Positions 1-8,982 of a DNA stretch of 32,086 nucleotides are shown here, one piece after another (the stretch's first letter is position 1; every line of letters begins with the position of its first letter). The translations under genes and the position numbers were made by a program. Source of the stretch: an uncultured Porphyromonadaceae bacterium. GTDB lineage: Bacteria; Bacteroidota; Bacteroidia; Bacteroidales; Muribaculaceae. The stretch is taken from the NCBI GenBank assembly GCA_947176585.1, contig CAMWRI010000009.1, positions 1 to 32,086 on the forward strand, read 5' to 3'. The notes under the pieces were generated by a model, which made no database searches, was not told the DNA's origin, and saw only the letters and a list, made by a program, of their open reading frames with translations.

Positions 1-24
1 GCAAATAGAAATATGACAACTATT

Positions 25-924
25 TTACCCCCCCCCATGAATTTTTACTCCCAACATCGCAAGTGCATTATCAGAAAGCGACACAATGCGTCCACAAGCC
101 GCAGTAAATGTCATTTCTCCAAAATACAAATTGCCACCCACCTCATAAAAATCCACGCGCACCTGCGGGAATCCCTGCGCAAGCACACGCGCACAATCGA
201 GCATTTTATCTAAATTCAAAGGAGCAGGAACCACAGTGCTCACAGGCCTATGCACATCATTGTGATTCAGATATTCTTTGTGGTATTGCCATTTCGTGTC
301 ATATGCCGCCGTCTCATAAACACCCCCTTGGCGATTCATAACCACAAACACCAGCTCAGGCTCGCCACCAATACACCACACTTTATAATCAATGAGCGAT
401 TTCGACTCCACAGACTGCTTATCCTTATCAAGAAGCTGCTCGGCCACCACGCGCGGCTTAATCCGCAGATAATGCGGCTCGGCCGTAGCCTTACCGAAAG
501 GATGACGAAAAAGATTTTTGAAATAGGCGCGCAACTCTGCCGCATCAGTTTTACTCTTGTCTGCAACTATACGAACATCACCCGACCCATTGGTTGCTTT
601 CAGCACAAAGCTATCAGGCAGAGCATCAAGATCAATATCGTCCGGATTATCCCACACCGCCAACAGCGGCACGAGGATGTCACCCAGCCCACAACTCTCC
701 ACATATTCGCGCACGGCATATTTATCGGCCAGACGGGACCACTCTCGCGTATCGGTGGTAAACGCCAATTTATTAATCCATTGATTGAGATCCTCGGGGT
801 GCTCCCAGTTTATTTCCCGCCCGAAAGTTTCGCGATAATACACCTCGGCACGCCCTTTTAAGCTCATAAATTTCAACTTCAGGCGATTTCTTAGCCACCA
901 AAAAATTGTAGCAGTCGAATACAT
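25..924 (-). CDS. TupA-like ATP-grasp family protein, probably surface-polysaccharide biosynthesis
   Basis: About 299 residues. The sequence matches the TupA-like ATP-grasp family. It has an N-terminal region with LADKYAVREYV, a nucleotide-binding stretch VLKATNGSGD, then VAEQLL, a DYKVWC strand, and a C-terminal acidic metal/ATP site VRVDFYE...YFGEMTF. Relatives sit in teichuronic acid, capsule and O-antigen loci and probably ligate a carboxylate to an amine or modify glycans; the exact substrate here is unknown. The track begins at a GTG at 930. I prefer the ATG at 924, which leaves 18 nt after the helicase stop and fits read-through from that gene. The gene is visibly more AT-rich (about 45% GC in a counted 60-nt line) than the helicase gene, which suggests acquired or variable polysaccharide DNA. 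Its last codons lie in a G9 run (see repeat). Family call is firm, function is not. Confidence 0.85.
   Translation of the reverse strand: MYSTATIFWWLRNRLKLKFMSLKGRAEVYYRETFGREINWEHPEDLNQWINKLAFTTDTREWSRLADKYAVREYVESCGLGDILVPLLAVWDNPDDIDLDALPDSFVLKATNGSGDVRIVADKSKTDAAELRAYFKNLFRHPFGKATAEPHYLRIKPRVVAEQLLDKDKQSVESKSLIDYKVWCIGGEPELVFVVMNRQGGVYETAAYDTKWQYHKEYLNHNDVHRPVSTVVPAPLNLDKMLDCARVLAQGFPQVRVDFYEVGGNLYFGEMTFTAACGRIVSLSDNALAMLGVKIHGGG
28..36. repeat. C9 homopolymer (G9 on the coding strand) at the end of the ATP-grasp gene
   Basis: Nine consecutive C on the plus strand encode the final Gly-Gly-Gly of the ATP-grasp protein, immediately before its TAA stop. Slippage by one base would remove this stop. 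One alternative frame reads past the window edge and the other stops within a few codons. It could be a contingency tract or an assembly-sensitive homopolymer. Confidence 0.7.
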
Positions 925-942
925 GGTCACAATTATTATATA

Positions 943-2349
943 CTAATGCTGCGAAGCATCCGGAGCGCCAGATTGGCCGACTGCACCACCACGATGCCGA
1001 CGGCCGCCACGACGTCGACGCTTCTTCGACTCTCCGGTCTTGGCCGCAGCTTCTTCGGCGGGGGCAGCAGCCTCTGTGGCAATATCGGCTGTTCCTTTCT
1101 CCTGGGCAGCGTGTTTCCCGCCTCGACCATGACGGCCGCCGCGTCCACGGCCTTTCGAGCCACGGCCTCTGCCGCCCTTGGCTCCGCCATCGCGGGCAGG
1201 AGACGAAAGCTCAGCACGTGCGCCAAACTCCTCCGGCACATCCTCGCGACGCACAGGTTTGCCCAGGAAGCGCTCGATCGAGGCAAAGCTTCCGCGGTCG
1301 CGCTCGCCCACGAGCGTCACCGCCGCACCCTCCATGCCCGCGCGCGCCGTGCGGCCGATGCGGTGCACATAATCCTCTGCCTCGCGCGGCACGTCGTAGT
1401 TCACCACCAGGGCGATATCATCGATGTCGATACCGCGGGCCAGAATATCCGTGGCAATCAATATGTCGAGCCGACCCGTACGGAACTCATGCATCACCTC
1501 GTCGCGCCGCGCCTGCTCGAGATCAGAGTGCATCTCGGCCGCATTATATCCCACACGGCGCAATTCGCGCGTCAGCTCCTTTACCTTCAACTTCGATGCC
1601 GCAAACACTATCACACGCTTCGAAGCTTTCGATGCGAAAAGATGACGCAGCACACCCGTCTTGCTGCGCTCCGGACAGATCACCACCGACTGGTCGATAC
1701 TGTCGGCCGGACGGCTCACCGCAATCTTCACCTCCACGGGGTCGCGCAGAATCTTCGCCGCCATCTGCTTGATCTTGGGCGGCATCGTGGCCGAGAACAT
1801 CAGCGTCTGGCGCGACGCTGGAGTAGCGGCCACAATCTGCATAATGTCATCATAGAAACCCATGTCGAGCATCCGGTCGGCCTCGTCCAGAATCAGCACC
1901 TGCACCTTGCTCAGATCCACATAGCCCATACTCATATGAGCCAGCAGGCGACCCGGGGTGGCGATCACCACGTCGGCACCCATCTTCAGGCCACGCTGCT
2001 GCTGCGCAAAAGTAGCACCATCCGTACCGCCATAAATAGCCACCGAATTCACAGGCAGAAAATACGAGAAACCTTCCATCTGCCGGTCAATCTGCTGCGC
2101 CAGCTCACGCGTGGGCGACATCACAATGCAATTTATAGCATCCGGTTCCGGCTGCGAAGCCAGGCGATCTATCACCGGCAGCAGAAACGCCGCCGTCTTG
2201 CCCGTACCGGTCTGTGCCACCGCTATAAGGTCGCGTCCCTCCAGCACCGCCGGTATTGCCTGTTCCTGAATGGGCGTGCACTCGCTGAAGTGCATCGCAT
2301 CGAGCGCATCAAGAATATCGTCGCTCAGATCTAACTCATCAAACGTCAT
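943..2349 (-). CDS. DEAD-box ATP-dependent RNA helicase, RhlE-like, with basic C-terminal tail
   Basis: 468 residues, starting at the ATG at 2349. All core helicase motifs are visible: Q motif around residues 21-30, AQTGTGKT (45-52), PTRELAQ (79-85), TPGRL (131-135), DEAD (155-158), SAT (186-188), and HRIGRTAR in the second RecA-like lobe. From about residue 380 the protein becomes a Gly/Arg/Lys/Ala-rich low-complexity tail (RGRGSKGRGRGG, KKRRRRGGRR), typical of RNA-binding extensions in bacterial DEAD-box proteins. Such proteins unwind short RNA duplexes in ribosome assembly or mRNA decay, and RhlE-like forms are often cold-linked. A promoter-like TAACTTTG lies about 35 nt upstream. The ATP-grasp gene follows 18 nt downstream. 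The exact paralogue (RhlE, CsdA or SrmB type) cannot be fixed by eye. Confidence 0.95.
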   Translation of the reverse strand: MTFDELDLSDDILDALDAMHFSECTPIQEQAIPAVLEGRDLIAVAQTGTGKTAAFLLPVIDRLASQPEPDAINCIVMSPTRELAQQIDRQMEGFSYFLPVNSVAIYGGTDGATFAQQQRGLKMGADVVIATPGRLLAHMSMGYVDLSKVQVLILDEADRMLDMGFYDDIMQIVAATPASRQTLMFSATMPPKIKQMAAKILRDPVEVKIAVSRPADSIDQSVVICPERSKTGVLRHLFASKASKRVIVFAASKLKVKELTRELRRVGYNAAEMHSDLEQARRDEVMHEFRTGRLDILIATDILARGIDIDDIALVVNYDVPREAEDYVHRIGRTARAGMEGAAVTLVGERDRGSFASIERFLGKPVRREDVPEEFGARAELSSPARDGGAKGGRGRGSKGRGRGGRHGRGGKHAAQEKGTADIATEAAAPAEEAAAKTGESKKRRRRGGRRHRGGAVGQSGAPDASQH

Positions 2350-2384
2350 TATATATATAATATATGTGCATGTATTTACGCCCG

Positions 2385-2392
2385 CAAAGTTA
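2385..2392 (-). promoter_or_regulatory. Predicted Bacteroidota -7 element upstream of the DEAD-box helicase
   Basis: Read on the minus strand this is TAACTTTG, a perfect TAnnTTTG, in an AT-rich gap and about 35 nt before the helicase ATG. No TTTG is visible at the standard -33 spacing, so the call rests on the -7 box and its position. Confidence 0.5.
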
Positions 2393-2439
2393 CAAAAAAT
2401 ATTTACATTTATTGTGTATCAGCCCTTATATCCCACCAA

Positions 2440-3351
2440 TTATTGGTCATCGCTCTTGCACAGCGAGGCGTTGCGACGGAGGCCGTCGAGGCGGAGGCGC
2501 ATGAGGGCGGTGCCTGTGAAGGTGGATTTGAAGGTGCCGCGGGTGAGTGCGAGGGCACGGGCGGGTGTCATGGCGAGGATTTCGGCACGGGGTTGAAGGC
2601 CGGGCAGGGATGTGGCCGGCCCTTGCGAGAGGGGGCATACGCGGCTGCACACGTCGCAGCCGGCGAGGCGGCCGTGCAGATCCGTGGCCACCGGTAGTGG
2701 TCCGCGCCATTCCACGGTGAGACATGACAGGCAGCGGCGGGCGTCGACGCGGCCGCTTCCGTCGAGGGCTCCGGCGGGACAGGATTGCACACAACGACCG
2801 CAGCGCGTGCATAGTTCATTATCAAGCGGGGACGTTGGGGCTATGGCGGCGGTGGTGAGTATCTCGGCAAGAAAGATTTCAGATCCGGCTCCAGGCACGA
2901 GCAGCTTGCCGCTGAGGCCGCAGCGGCCCACTCCGGCGCGTTCGGCCCAGTAGCGCTCGCGCAGAGGCGCGGAATCGACGCACACGCGGGTGGCTCCGCC
3001 GCAACGACGCTCTATTGCTGCGGCTACGGGCGCGAGACATTCGCGAAGCACGGTGTGGTAGTCGCCGCCCAGGGCGTAGTCCGAGATCCAGGGATTGTGG
3101 TCGCTGCGCCTATAGCTGAAGGCGCACACAATGATGCTGCGGGCGCCTTCAAGCAACTGCCGGGGATCGAAGCGCACATCGTGATACCGCTCCATATATT
3201 GCATGCATCCGTGGTTGCCTGATGCTATCCATGCGTCGTAGACGCCGCGGTCGGCTTCTTCTACCGGCCCGGCGGGGGCCACGCCCCAGGCTACCGCACC
3301 GGCGTCGCGGCACAGGGTGTCAAGAAAGGCGTTGTCGGCAGGAGTGTTCAT
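2440..3351 (-). CDS. queG: Epoxyqueuosine reductase (QueG family)
   Basis: 303 residues from the ATG at 3351. That ATG overlaps the upstream deacetylase stop as ATGA, so I prefer it to the longer track start at 3396. QueG reduces epoxyqueuosine to queuosine in the wobble base of GUN tRNAs, using cobalamin and two 4Fe-4S clusters. The catalytic-Asp region VDSAPLRER is present, followed by WAERAGVGRCG in place of the usual AGLGWIGKN. The first ferredoxin-like motif CTRCGRCVQSCP lies near residues 179-190. CLSC and CDVCSRVCP complete the second cluster. The C-terminal helical segment ends in LRRNASLC, close to the usual RRNA.V motif. It is the last gene of the pfkA-DUF2723-deacetylase-queG run. 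Length is somewhat below E. coli QueG (about 380) and similar to other Bacteroidales forms. Confidence 0.93.
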   Translation of the reverse strand: MNTPADNAFLDTLCRDAGAVAWGVAPAGPVEEADRGVYDAWIASGNHGCMQYMERYHDVRFDPRQLLEGARSIIVCAFSYRRSDHNPWISDYALGGDYHTVLRECLAPVAAAIERRCGGATRVCVDSAPLRERYWAERAGVGRCGLSGKLLVPGAGSEIFLAEILTTAAIAPTSPLDNELCTRCGRCVQSCPAGALDGSGRVDARRCLSCLTVEWRGPLPVATDLHGRLAGCDVCSRVCPLSQGPATSLPGLQPRAEILAMTPARALALTRGTFKSTFTGTALMRLRLDGLRRNASLCKSDDQ

Positions 3352-3968
3352 CGCTCCGGCAGAGTTTCGAAGCTGTAGCCTTGCTGCAGCAGCCATTCGA
3401 TAGCGGCAGGGAGCACGGCTTCCATGCGGAGCTGTGCCTTAATCGAGTCGTGAAACACTATGATGCTGCCGGGGCGGGTGTATCGCATGACGTTGCGGAG
3501 CACCTGCCCGGGTGTGAGCTGCGAGGAGTAGTCGCGTGTGACCACATCGTACATTATGATATCGAAGCGGCGGCGCAAGGCTCGCAACTGCCCGCGGCGC
3601 ATTATGCCGTGGGGCGGCCTGAACAGGCGACTGCCTATGAGAGCGGCAGCTTCCGAGATATCGCGCAGATAGCGGCGGGTGGACACGTGAAGGCCCTGGA
3701 GGTGGTGCATTGTGTGGTTGCCCACGCTATGGCCGGCGGCGCGCACCTGTTCGAGCAGGCCGGGATTGCGGCGCACGTTGTCGCCCACCATGAAGAATGT
3801 GGCCCGCACGCCATAGCGTGCGAGCGTTTCGAGCACCCGTGGCGTCACCTCCGGCACGGGGCCGTCGTCGAAGGTGAGGTACACCACCTTGCGGCGGCGT
3901 TCCCTCCCCCTCCACTGCGCCCCTGGAAACAGGAGGCGGTAGAGCCACGGCGGCTGCTCAATGAACAT
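3348..3968 (-). CDS. Polysaccharide deacetylase family protein (NodB homology domain)
   Basis: 206 residues; essentially one NodB/carbohydrate-esterase-4 domain. Motif 1 TFDDGP is at residues 32-37, with the catalytic base and metal Asp pair D34/D35. Motif 2 GNHTMHH supplies the metal histidines H85 and H89. Motif 3 RPPHG is at 117-121 and motif 5 IVFHDS at about 171-175. These enzymes remove N-acetyl groups from peptidoglycan, chitin-like or surface glycans in a metal-dependent way. No clear signal peptide is visible; a short, mildly hydrophobic N-terminus (WLYRLLF) precedes a basic stretch, so localisation is open. The start lies 9 nt after the DUF2723 stop, and the stop overlaps the queG start, so it sits inside an operon. 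The substrate is not predictable; peptidoglycan or lipid-linked glycan is plausible. Confidence 0.93.
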   Translation of the reverse strand: MFIEQPPWLYRLLFPGAQWRGRERRRKVVYLTFDDGPVPEVTPRVLETLARYGVRATFFMVGDNVRRNPGLLEQVRAAGHSVGNHTMHHLQGLHVSTRRYLRDISEAAALIGSRLFRPPHGIMRRGQLRALRRRFDIIMYDVVTRDYSSQLTPGQVLRNVMRYTRPGSIIVFHDSIKAQLRMEAVLPAAIEWLLQQGYSFETLPER

Positions 3969-3977
3969 GCGCGGCTA

Positions 3978-6900
3978 TCAGATAAGACGGCCCCACTCCT
4001 CGCGCGAGAATCCGTAGGTGTTCTCAATGTCGCGGGTGCGTGCCATTGGATCCATGCCGGCAGCCTCGAAGGCTTCGAGGAGCAGGGCGCCCTCGCGGGC
4101 CACTTCGGGCAACGCGCGCACGTCGGTCACGCTGTCCACACCGGCGGCCTTGGCCAGATCGCTGACGGTGTAGCCATCGACATACAGCAACGGATACACC
4201 CGGAGCGCATACTCAAGCGGCAGTCGCTCGCGCACATCGGCCAGCAGGGCTTCCTGCTCAGGCGTGCGGTGCGGCATAGCGGTGAGTTTCTCAACCAGAT
4301 CCATCTGGTTGAGCAGGCCCACGGCCATTCCCAGATATTGCAGCGCATACTGCTCGGCGCGGCCCATTGCAGCGCGCTGCGTGGACGATAGCGACAGTGC
4401 ATATCGCATGAGCTGGGCGTAGCGCTTCTCGGAACCGTCGAGCACGGCGCGTGCCTTGGCCAAATCGTCGGCGCGGCCCGTGTCGAGCCAGAGGTCGTAG
4501 TATTTGGAGGCGATGTACACATCCATCATGTTGTCCCAGGGAGCCGTCTTGGCGGGCAGCTTCTCCACAATCAGGTCGAGCAGATTGCGGGCCATATCGC
4601 GCTGGGTCACGGGCACTTCCGTGCCGTGCTCACGGGCATATGCCACGGCGAATTCGCTGGCGGGTGCGTCGGGCTGCGCGAGCAGGTCCTCGGCGGCGGT
4701 GAAGAGGCCGGAGCGTGTGGACGACACCATGCGGCGCACCGTCTCGTCGAGATAGAGCTTATCGGCATCGGGCGCGTCGAGACCGCCCCAGCGATAGCGC
4801 GAGAAGGCGTTCTCATAGGCCTTGGCGGCGTTGACGTTGACGGGAGCGTTGCGGAAGGGCGTCACCTCATAGGCCATACCGGTGGCTGCGAGATAGGGCG
4901 AAAGACCCAGATAGTAGGACGACGGCACGGTGGTGGCGAAATACATGGGGCGCTCCCAGCCGTTGGCCAGCGAGTGTGAAATCATATCGAGCGACAGAGT
5001 GCGGGCCAGGTGCATACCGCTGCCCAGGTCGCGCAGATTGGTGCGCGGAGCATCAAAATGGGCGGCCAGCACATTGGCTGTATCGGCGGGATTCACGCCG
5101 AAGCGCTTCACTGCGGCTGCGGTGTCGACCTCCAGCACCACGCGCGGCGATGTGAGGAGATGTGCGCCGAACTGCGATGCATCCGAGGCATAAAGCTCGG
5201 CCAGAGCCTTCTGCGCCGGCACGAGAGAATCGGTGCGGGGCACCACGAAGCTGTAGGCCAGGCCATCGTAGGCATAGTCGGCCGGCGTGGCGAGCGTGGG
5301 GATGGCCTTGCCCTCGTAGGAGGGATGGCGCATCTGATTGGCATACCAGTCGGTGGTGAGGTAGCTGAGATTGACCACGCGCACGTCGCGGCGCACGCCT
5401 TCTACTTCCTGGGCATACCACAGCGGGAAGGTGTCGTTGTCGCCATTCGTGAAAATCACGGCATCCGGGTCGAGCGATTCGAGATAGTTCATGCCGAAGT
5501 CGCGGGTGGTATAGCGCCCGCTGCGGTCGTGGTCGTCCCAGGTCTGCGACACCATCTGCAGGGGCACCGCGATGCCTATGACCACAGCCACTCCGGCGGT
5601 GGCCCACTTGGCACCCTCGGAGGGCTCGCGGCGGCTCGCCAGCTTGAGCGCGTCGCGCAGCAGATATGCCACAGCGGAGACGCCCATGCCGATCCAGATG
5701 GCAAATGCGTAAAACGAACCGGCGAAGGCATAGTCGCGCTCACGCGGCTGTCCGGGCGTCTGGTTGAGGTAGAGCACGATGGCTATACCTGTCATGAAGA
5801 ACAGGAAGAATACCACCCAGAACTGCTCGATGCCGCGGCGCCCGTCAGGCCCGAAGCTGCGCAGCGCCTGCCACAGCAGGCCTATGATGCCCAGCAGCAG
5901 GGGAAGCATGTAGAACACATTGTGGCCCTTGTTTGCGCTGCCGTATTCGTCGGGCAGCAGGCTCTGGTCGCCCAGGCGGGGATTGTCGATGAAGGGGATG
6001 CCCGAGATCCAGTTGCCCAGATGCGGCTCGCCGTTGCCTTGCAGGTCGTTCTGGCGGCCGGCGAAGTTCCACATGAAGTAGCGCCAGTACATATGGTTGA
6101 GCTGGTAGTTCACGAAGTAGCGCAGGTTCACGCCGAAGCCCGGTTTCCAAGCGGTAGTCTGCTGCACGGGATTGCCGTTCTTGTCCATGGCTGTGGTGAT
6201 TGTGCTCTGGCTGTGCAGGTAGGGAGCCACCTCGTAGAGGGGAGCGTAGCCGTCGTTGGCCCAGCGGTGACGCATCTCGGCAGGGATATCGTCCAGGTCG
6301 GGCGTGGAGTAGTCGGCCCAGCTCTTATACGACGGCACGTGATTCTGATCGGTGCTGTAGATGCGGGTGAGCAGCATCTTCATATCGGGCACGTGGCGAT
6401 AGTTGGGTTTGTCTGTTTTCTGCACATATTCGTCGTCCTGCAGGGGCGAGGTCTTCACCACCTTTGACCACACGGGCTCCGAGTCGTTGTAGGCACCGCC
6501 GTTCTCGTCGCGCAGGTAGCCGTCGAGGATGCGGGTGACGGGGCGCCCGTTCTGGTCCACGCGCACATACAGGTTGCCCTGGCCGTCGTCCACGGTCTCA
6601 AGCTCCTCGGCGAAAGCCACACCGTAGAAGAGCGGGCGGTCGCCGTATTGCTCGCGGCTCATGTAGGATTCAAGGGCAAACACGTTGTCCGGCGCATTCT
6701 GGTTCATAGGCGTATTGGCCGACGCGCGTATGAGCAGCAGCGCGTAGCTGGAATAGCCGATGAATATCACGAAGATGCTGAGCATGATCACGTTGAGCAC
6801 GCGCACGGGCAGCTTGGAGCACAAGAAGAACAGCCAGCAGGCCAGGGCGGCCACGAGCAGCAGGCTCAGCCACCACGGGCCGGCCAGCAGCACGCCGCTG

Positions 6901-7805
6901 AGCACCACGCCCAGGAGCGTGCTCCAGCGAATGGCTGCCGCGCTGCGCTGCATGTAGAGAGCGCGGGCGTTCCAGCAGAACACGCCAACGAGCACCACGG
7001 CGTAGACGAGCACGCCCGTGTTGTAGCCTGTGCCCAGGGTGTTGACGAAGAAGAGCTCGAAAGCCTGAGCCACCTTCATGAAGCCAGGCACGAGACCGTA
7101 GAGGATAGCAGCCACGAGCACGCACGACACGGCCAGAGCCACGAGCGAGCCGCGGGCGTCGATATTTCGCCACTTGCGGTAGTAGAACACCAGACCGATG
7201 GCCGGGATGCACAGCAGATTGAGCAGATGCACGGCGATGCTCACGCCTATCACGTAGGCTATGAGTACCAGATAACGGTCGCTATGGGGGTCGTCGGCAC
7301 GGTTTTCCCACTTGAGGATGAGCCAGAACACCAGCGCCGTGCAGAACGACGAGAAGGCATAGACCTCACCCTCCACGGCCGAGAACCAGAAGGTGTCGCT
7401 CCACGTGTAGGCCAGCGCGCCGCACAGGCCCGACCCCATGATAATCACCAGCTTGCGCAGCGATATTTCCGTGGCGTCGTCGCGCACGATGAGGCGACGC
7501 ACCAGGTGGGTGATTGTCCAGAACAGCAGCAGGATGGTGCCCGCGCTCAGGAGCGCCGACATGGAGTTGACGGCCACGGCCGCACCTGTGATGTCGCCGC
7601 CGAATACGGTCACGAAGAATCGTGCCGCAAGCATGAAGATGGGGTTGCCCGGGGGGTGACCCACTTCGAGCTTGGCGCCCTGGGCTATGAACTCCGGGCA
7701 GTCCCAGAAACTTGCCGTGGGCTCGATTGTGAGCAGATAGGTGACGGCTGCCACCACGAAGCACACCCAGCCCAGGGTGTTGTTGACGATATTGTAGCGT
7801 TTCAT
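3978..7805 (-). CDS. DUF2723 family multi-pass membrane protein, GT-C-like putative protein O-mannosyltransferase
   Basis: 1275 residues. The N-terminal roughly 740 residues hold many membrane spans. The conserved DUF2723 block FWDCPEFI...GHPPGNPIF is near residue 35, and YTWSDTFWFSAVEGEVY is near 130-150. A conserved GDNDTFPLWY segment follows the last membrane spans near residue 790, and the C-terminal 400 residues are soluble and helix-rich. DUF2723 is related to eukaryotic TMEM260, an O-mannosyltransferase, and to other GT-C enzymes, so a periplasmic glycan-transfer role is the best family-based inference; the acidic DCPE in the first loop fits a catalytic acid. Bacteroidota commonly carry one such gene. 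It starts 2 nt after pfkA stops and is followed by a deacetylase. The acceptor and sugar donor are unknown. Confidence 0.9.
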   Translation of the reverse strand: MKRYNIVNNTLGWVCFVVAAVTYLLTIEPTASFWDCPEFIAQGAKLEVGHPPGNPIFMLAARFFVTVFGGDITGAAVAVNSMSALLSAGTILLLFWTITHLVRRLIVRDDATEISLRKLVIIMGSGLCGALAYTWSDTFWFSAVEGEVYAFSSFCTALVFWLILKWENRADDPHSDRYLVLIAYVIGVSIAVHLLNLLCIPAIGLVFYYRKWRNIDARGSLVALAVSCVLVAAILYGLVPGFMKVAQAFELFFVNTLGTGYNTGVLVYAVVLVGVFCWNARALYMQRSAAAIRWSTLLGVVLSGVLLAGPWWLSLLLVAALACWLFFLCSKLPVRVLNVIMLSIFVIFIGYSSYALLLIRASANTPMNQNAPDNVFALESYMSREQYGDRPLFYGVAFAEELETVDDGQGNLYVRVDQNGRPVTRILDGYLRDENGGAYNDSEPVWSKVVKTSPLQDDEYVQKTDKPNYRHVPDMKMLLTRIYSTDQNHVPSYKSWADYSTPDLDDIPAEMRHRWANDGYAPLYEVAPYLHSQSTITTAMDKNGNPVQQTTAWKPGFGVNLRYFVNYQLNHMYWRYFMWNFAGRQNDLQGNGEPHLGNWISGIPFIDNPRLGDQSLLPDEYGSANKGHNVFYMLPLLLGIIGLLWQALRSFGPDGRRGIEQFWVVFFLFFMTGIAIVLYLNQTPGQPRERDYAFAGSFYAFAIWIGMGVSAVAYLLRDALKLASRREPSEGAKWATAGVAVVIGIAVPLQMVSQTWDDHDRSGRYTTRDFGMNYLESLDPDAVIFTNGDNDTFPLWYAQEVEGVRRDVRVVNLSYLTTDWYANQMRHPSYEGKAIPTLATPADYAYDGLAYSFVVPRTDSLVPAQKALAELYASDASQFGAHLLTSPRVVLEVDTAAAVKRFGVNPADTANVLAAHFDAPRTNLRDLGSGMHLARTLSLDMISHSLANGWERPMYFATTVPSSYYLGLSPYLAATGMAYEVTPFRNAPVNVNAAKAYENAFSRYRWGGLDAPDADKLYLDETVRRMVSSTRSGLFTAAEDLLAQPDAPASEFAVAYAREHGTEVPVTQRDMARNLLDLIVEKLPAKTAPWDNMMDVYIASKYYDLWLDTGRADDLAKARAVLDGSEKRYAQLMRYALSLSSTQRAAMGRAEQYALQYLGMAVGLLNQMDLVEKLTAMPHRTPEQEALLADVRERLPLEYALRVYPLLYVDGYTVSDLAKAAGVDSVTDVRALPEVAREGALLLEAFEAAGMDPMARTRDIENTYGFSREEWGRLI

Positions 7806-7807
7806 AA

Positions 7808-8788
7808 TCAGATGGAAAGACGGCGCAGCGTGTCGAGCAGCTCGCGGTTTATGGGTTTGTCGTTCTTGATGGCTTTATAGAAGGGAACGTACACAATCTC
7901 GTCGTTGCGCACACCTATCATCACGTTGCGCTGGTCCTCCATGAGCGCGTCGATGGCGGCGGCACCCATGCGCGATGCCAGGATACGGTCGTGGGCCGTG
8001 GGGGAGCCGCCGCGCTGCAGGTGGCCCAGAATGGACACGCGCACGTCGTAGCCGGGATATTCGTTCTTCACGCGCTCGGCCATCCCCATGGCTCCACCCG
8101 TGACGGGACTCTCGGCCACGAGCACGATCGACGAGTTCTTGCTCTTGCGGAAACCGTTCTGAATCAGCTCTGCAAGCTGGTCCACCTCGGTGCTTATCTC
8201 CGGGATGATGGCGGCTTCTGCGCCGGATGCTATGGCGCCGTTCAGCGCCAGGAAGCCTGCGTCGCGGCCCATCACCTCGATGAAGAAGAGGCGCTCGTGG
8301 CTGGTGGCCGTGTCGCGTATCTTGTCCACGCAGTCCATGATTGTGTTCAGAGCCGTGTCGTAGCCAATGGTTGTGTCGGTGCCATAGAGGTCGTTGTCGA
8401 TGGTGCCGGGGAGGCCTATGATGGGGATATTGAACTCATTGGCAAAAATGCGCGCGCCCGTGAGCGAACCGTCGCCGCCAATCACCACCAGCGCGTCGAT
8501 GCCGTGGCGCTGCATCACGTCGTAGGCCAGGCGCCGTCCCTCCGGAGTCTGGAATTCCTTGCATCGTGCGGTCTTAAGGATAGTACCGCCCTGCTGGATG
8601 ATATTCGACACATTCTGAGTGCGGAAGTCCACGATTTCATCGCTGATGAGACCGCGGTATCCGCGATATATACCTTTGACTTTCAAGCCGGCATAGATAG
8701 CCGAGCGTGTCACGGCGCGTATTGCGGCATTCATGCCGGGGGCATCGCCTCCGCTCGTGAGAATGCCCACGCATTTGATTTCTGCCAT
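7808..8788 (-). CDS. pfkA: 6-phosphofructokinase, ATP-dependent
   Basis: 326 residues, the normal length for bacterial PfkA. It phosphorylates fructose 6-phosphate to fructose 1,6-bisphosphate in glycolysis. Landmarks are [15 protein letters not shown] near the N-terminus, GGDGS at residues 104-108 and PGTIDND at 127-133 (catalytic Asp about D131). MGRDAG is at 173-178 and binds the substrate. The Gly in GGDGS and in PGTIDND, rather than Asp and Lys, argues for ATP and against pyrophosphate as donor. It leads an apparent operon with the DUF2723 gene 2 nt downstream. A TAATTTTG promoter-like box lies about 33 nt upstream of the ATG at 8788. Confidence 0.97.
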   Translation of the reverse strand: MAEIKCVGILTSGGDAPGMNAAIRAVTRSAIYAGLKVKGIYRGYRGLISDEIVDFRTQNVSNIIQQGGTILKTARCKEFQTPEGRRLAYDVMQRHGIDALVVIGGDGSLTGARIFANEFNIPIIGLPGTIDNDLYGTDTTIGYDTALNTIMDCVDKIRDTATSHERLFFIEVMGRDAGFLALNGAIASGAEAAIIPEISTEVDQLAELIQNGFRKSKNSSIVLVAESPVTGGAMGMAERVKNEYPGYDVRVSILGHLQRGGSPTAHDRILASRMGAAAIDALMEDQRNVMIGVRNDEIVYVPFYKAIKNDKPINRELLDTLRRLSI

Positions 8789-8820
8789 ATTATGTGATGT
8801 TTACAAATTTTTCCAATTTG

Positions 8821-8828
8821 CAAAATTA
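8821..8828 (-). promoter_or_regulatory. Predicted -7 promoter element for the pfkA operon
   Basis: The minus-strand reading is TAATTTTG, which fits TAnnTTTG. It lies about 33 nt before the pfkA start codon in an AT-rich pocket. No convincing -33 TTTG is seen, so confidence is moderate. Confidence 0.45.
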
Positions 8829-8931
8829 ACACTTTATGCCGAATCTCCCGCGCCCGCGCGTCATTTTAAGATTTTTTGATAGAAAAAGAGGACAAAAAAA
8901 CGGGCATGCGGGGAAACCTCGCGCGGAAGCG

Positions 8932-8955
8932 CCTGAAGATAAGACACCCTTCAGG
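8932..8955. other. Inverted repeat in the lipoprotein-pfkA intergenic region
   Basis: The arms CCTGAAG and CTTCAGG (7 bp) enclose a 10-nt loop in the 194-nt gap between the lipoprotein gene and pfkA. The flanks are related direct repeats, CTCGCGCGGAagCGC and CTCGCGCGGAgcCGC. On the minus strand a T7 run occurs about 37 nt after the stem, too far for a classic terminator. It may still end the lipoprotein transcript. Apart from this and the pfkA promoter I see nothing in the gap. Confidence 0.3.
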
Positions 8956-8982
8956 AAAAACTCGCGCGGAGCCGCAGAGTAA

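Noticed and set aside
2436-2446. CCAAT-t-ATTGG inverted repeat across the queG stop codon
   Set aside because: Only 5-bp arms with a 1-nt centre and no T-run; too short to call a terminator.
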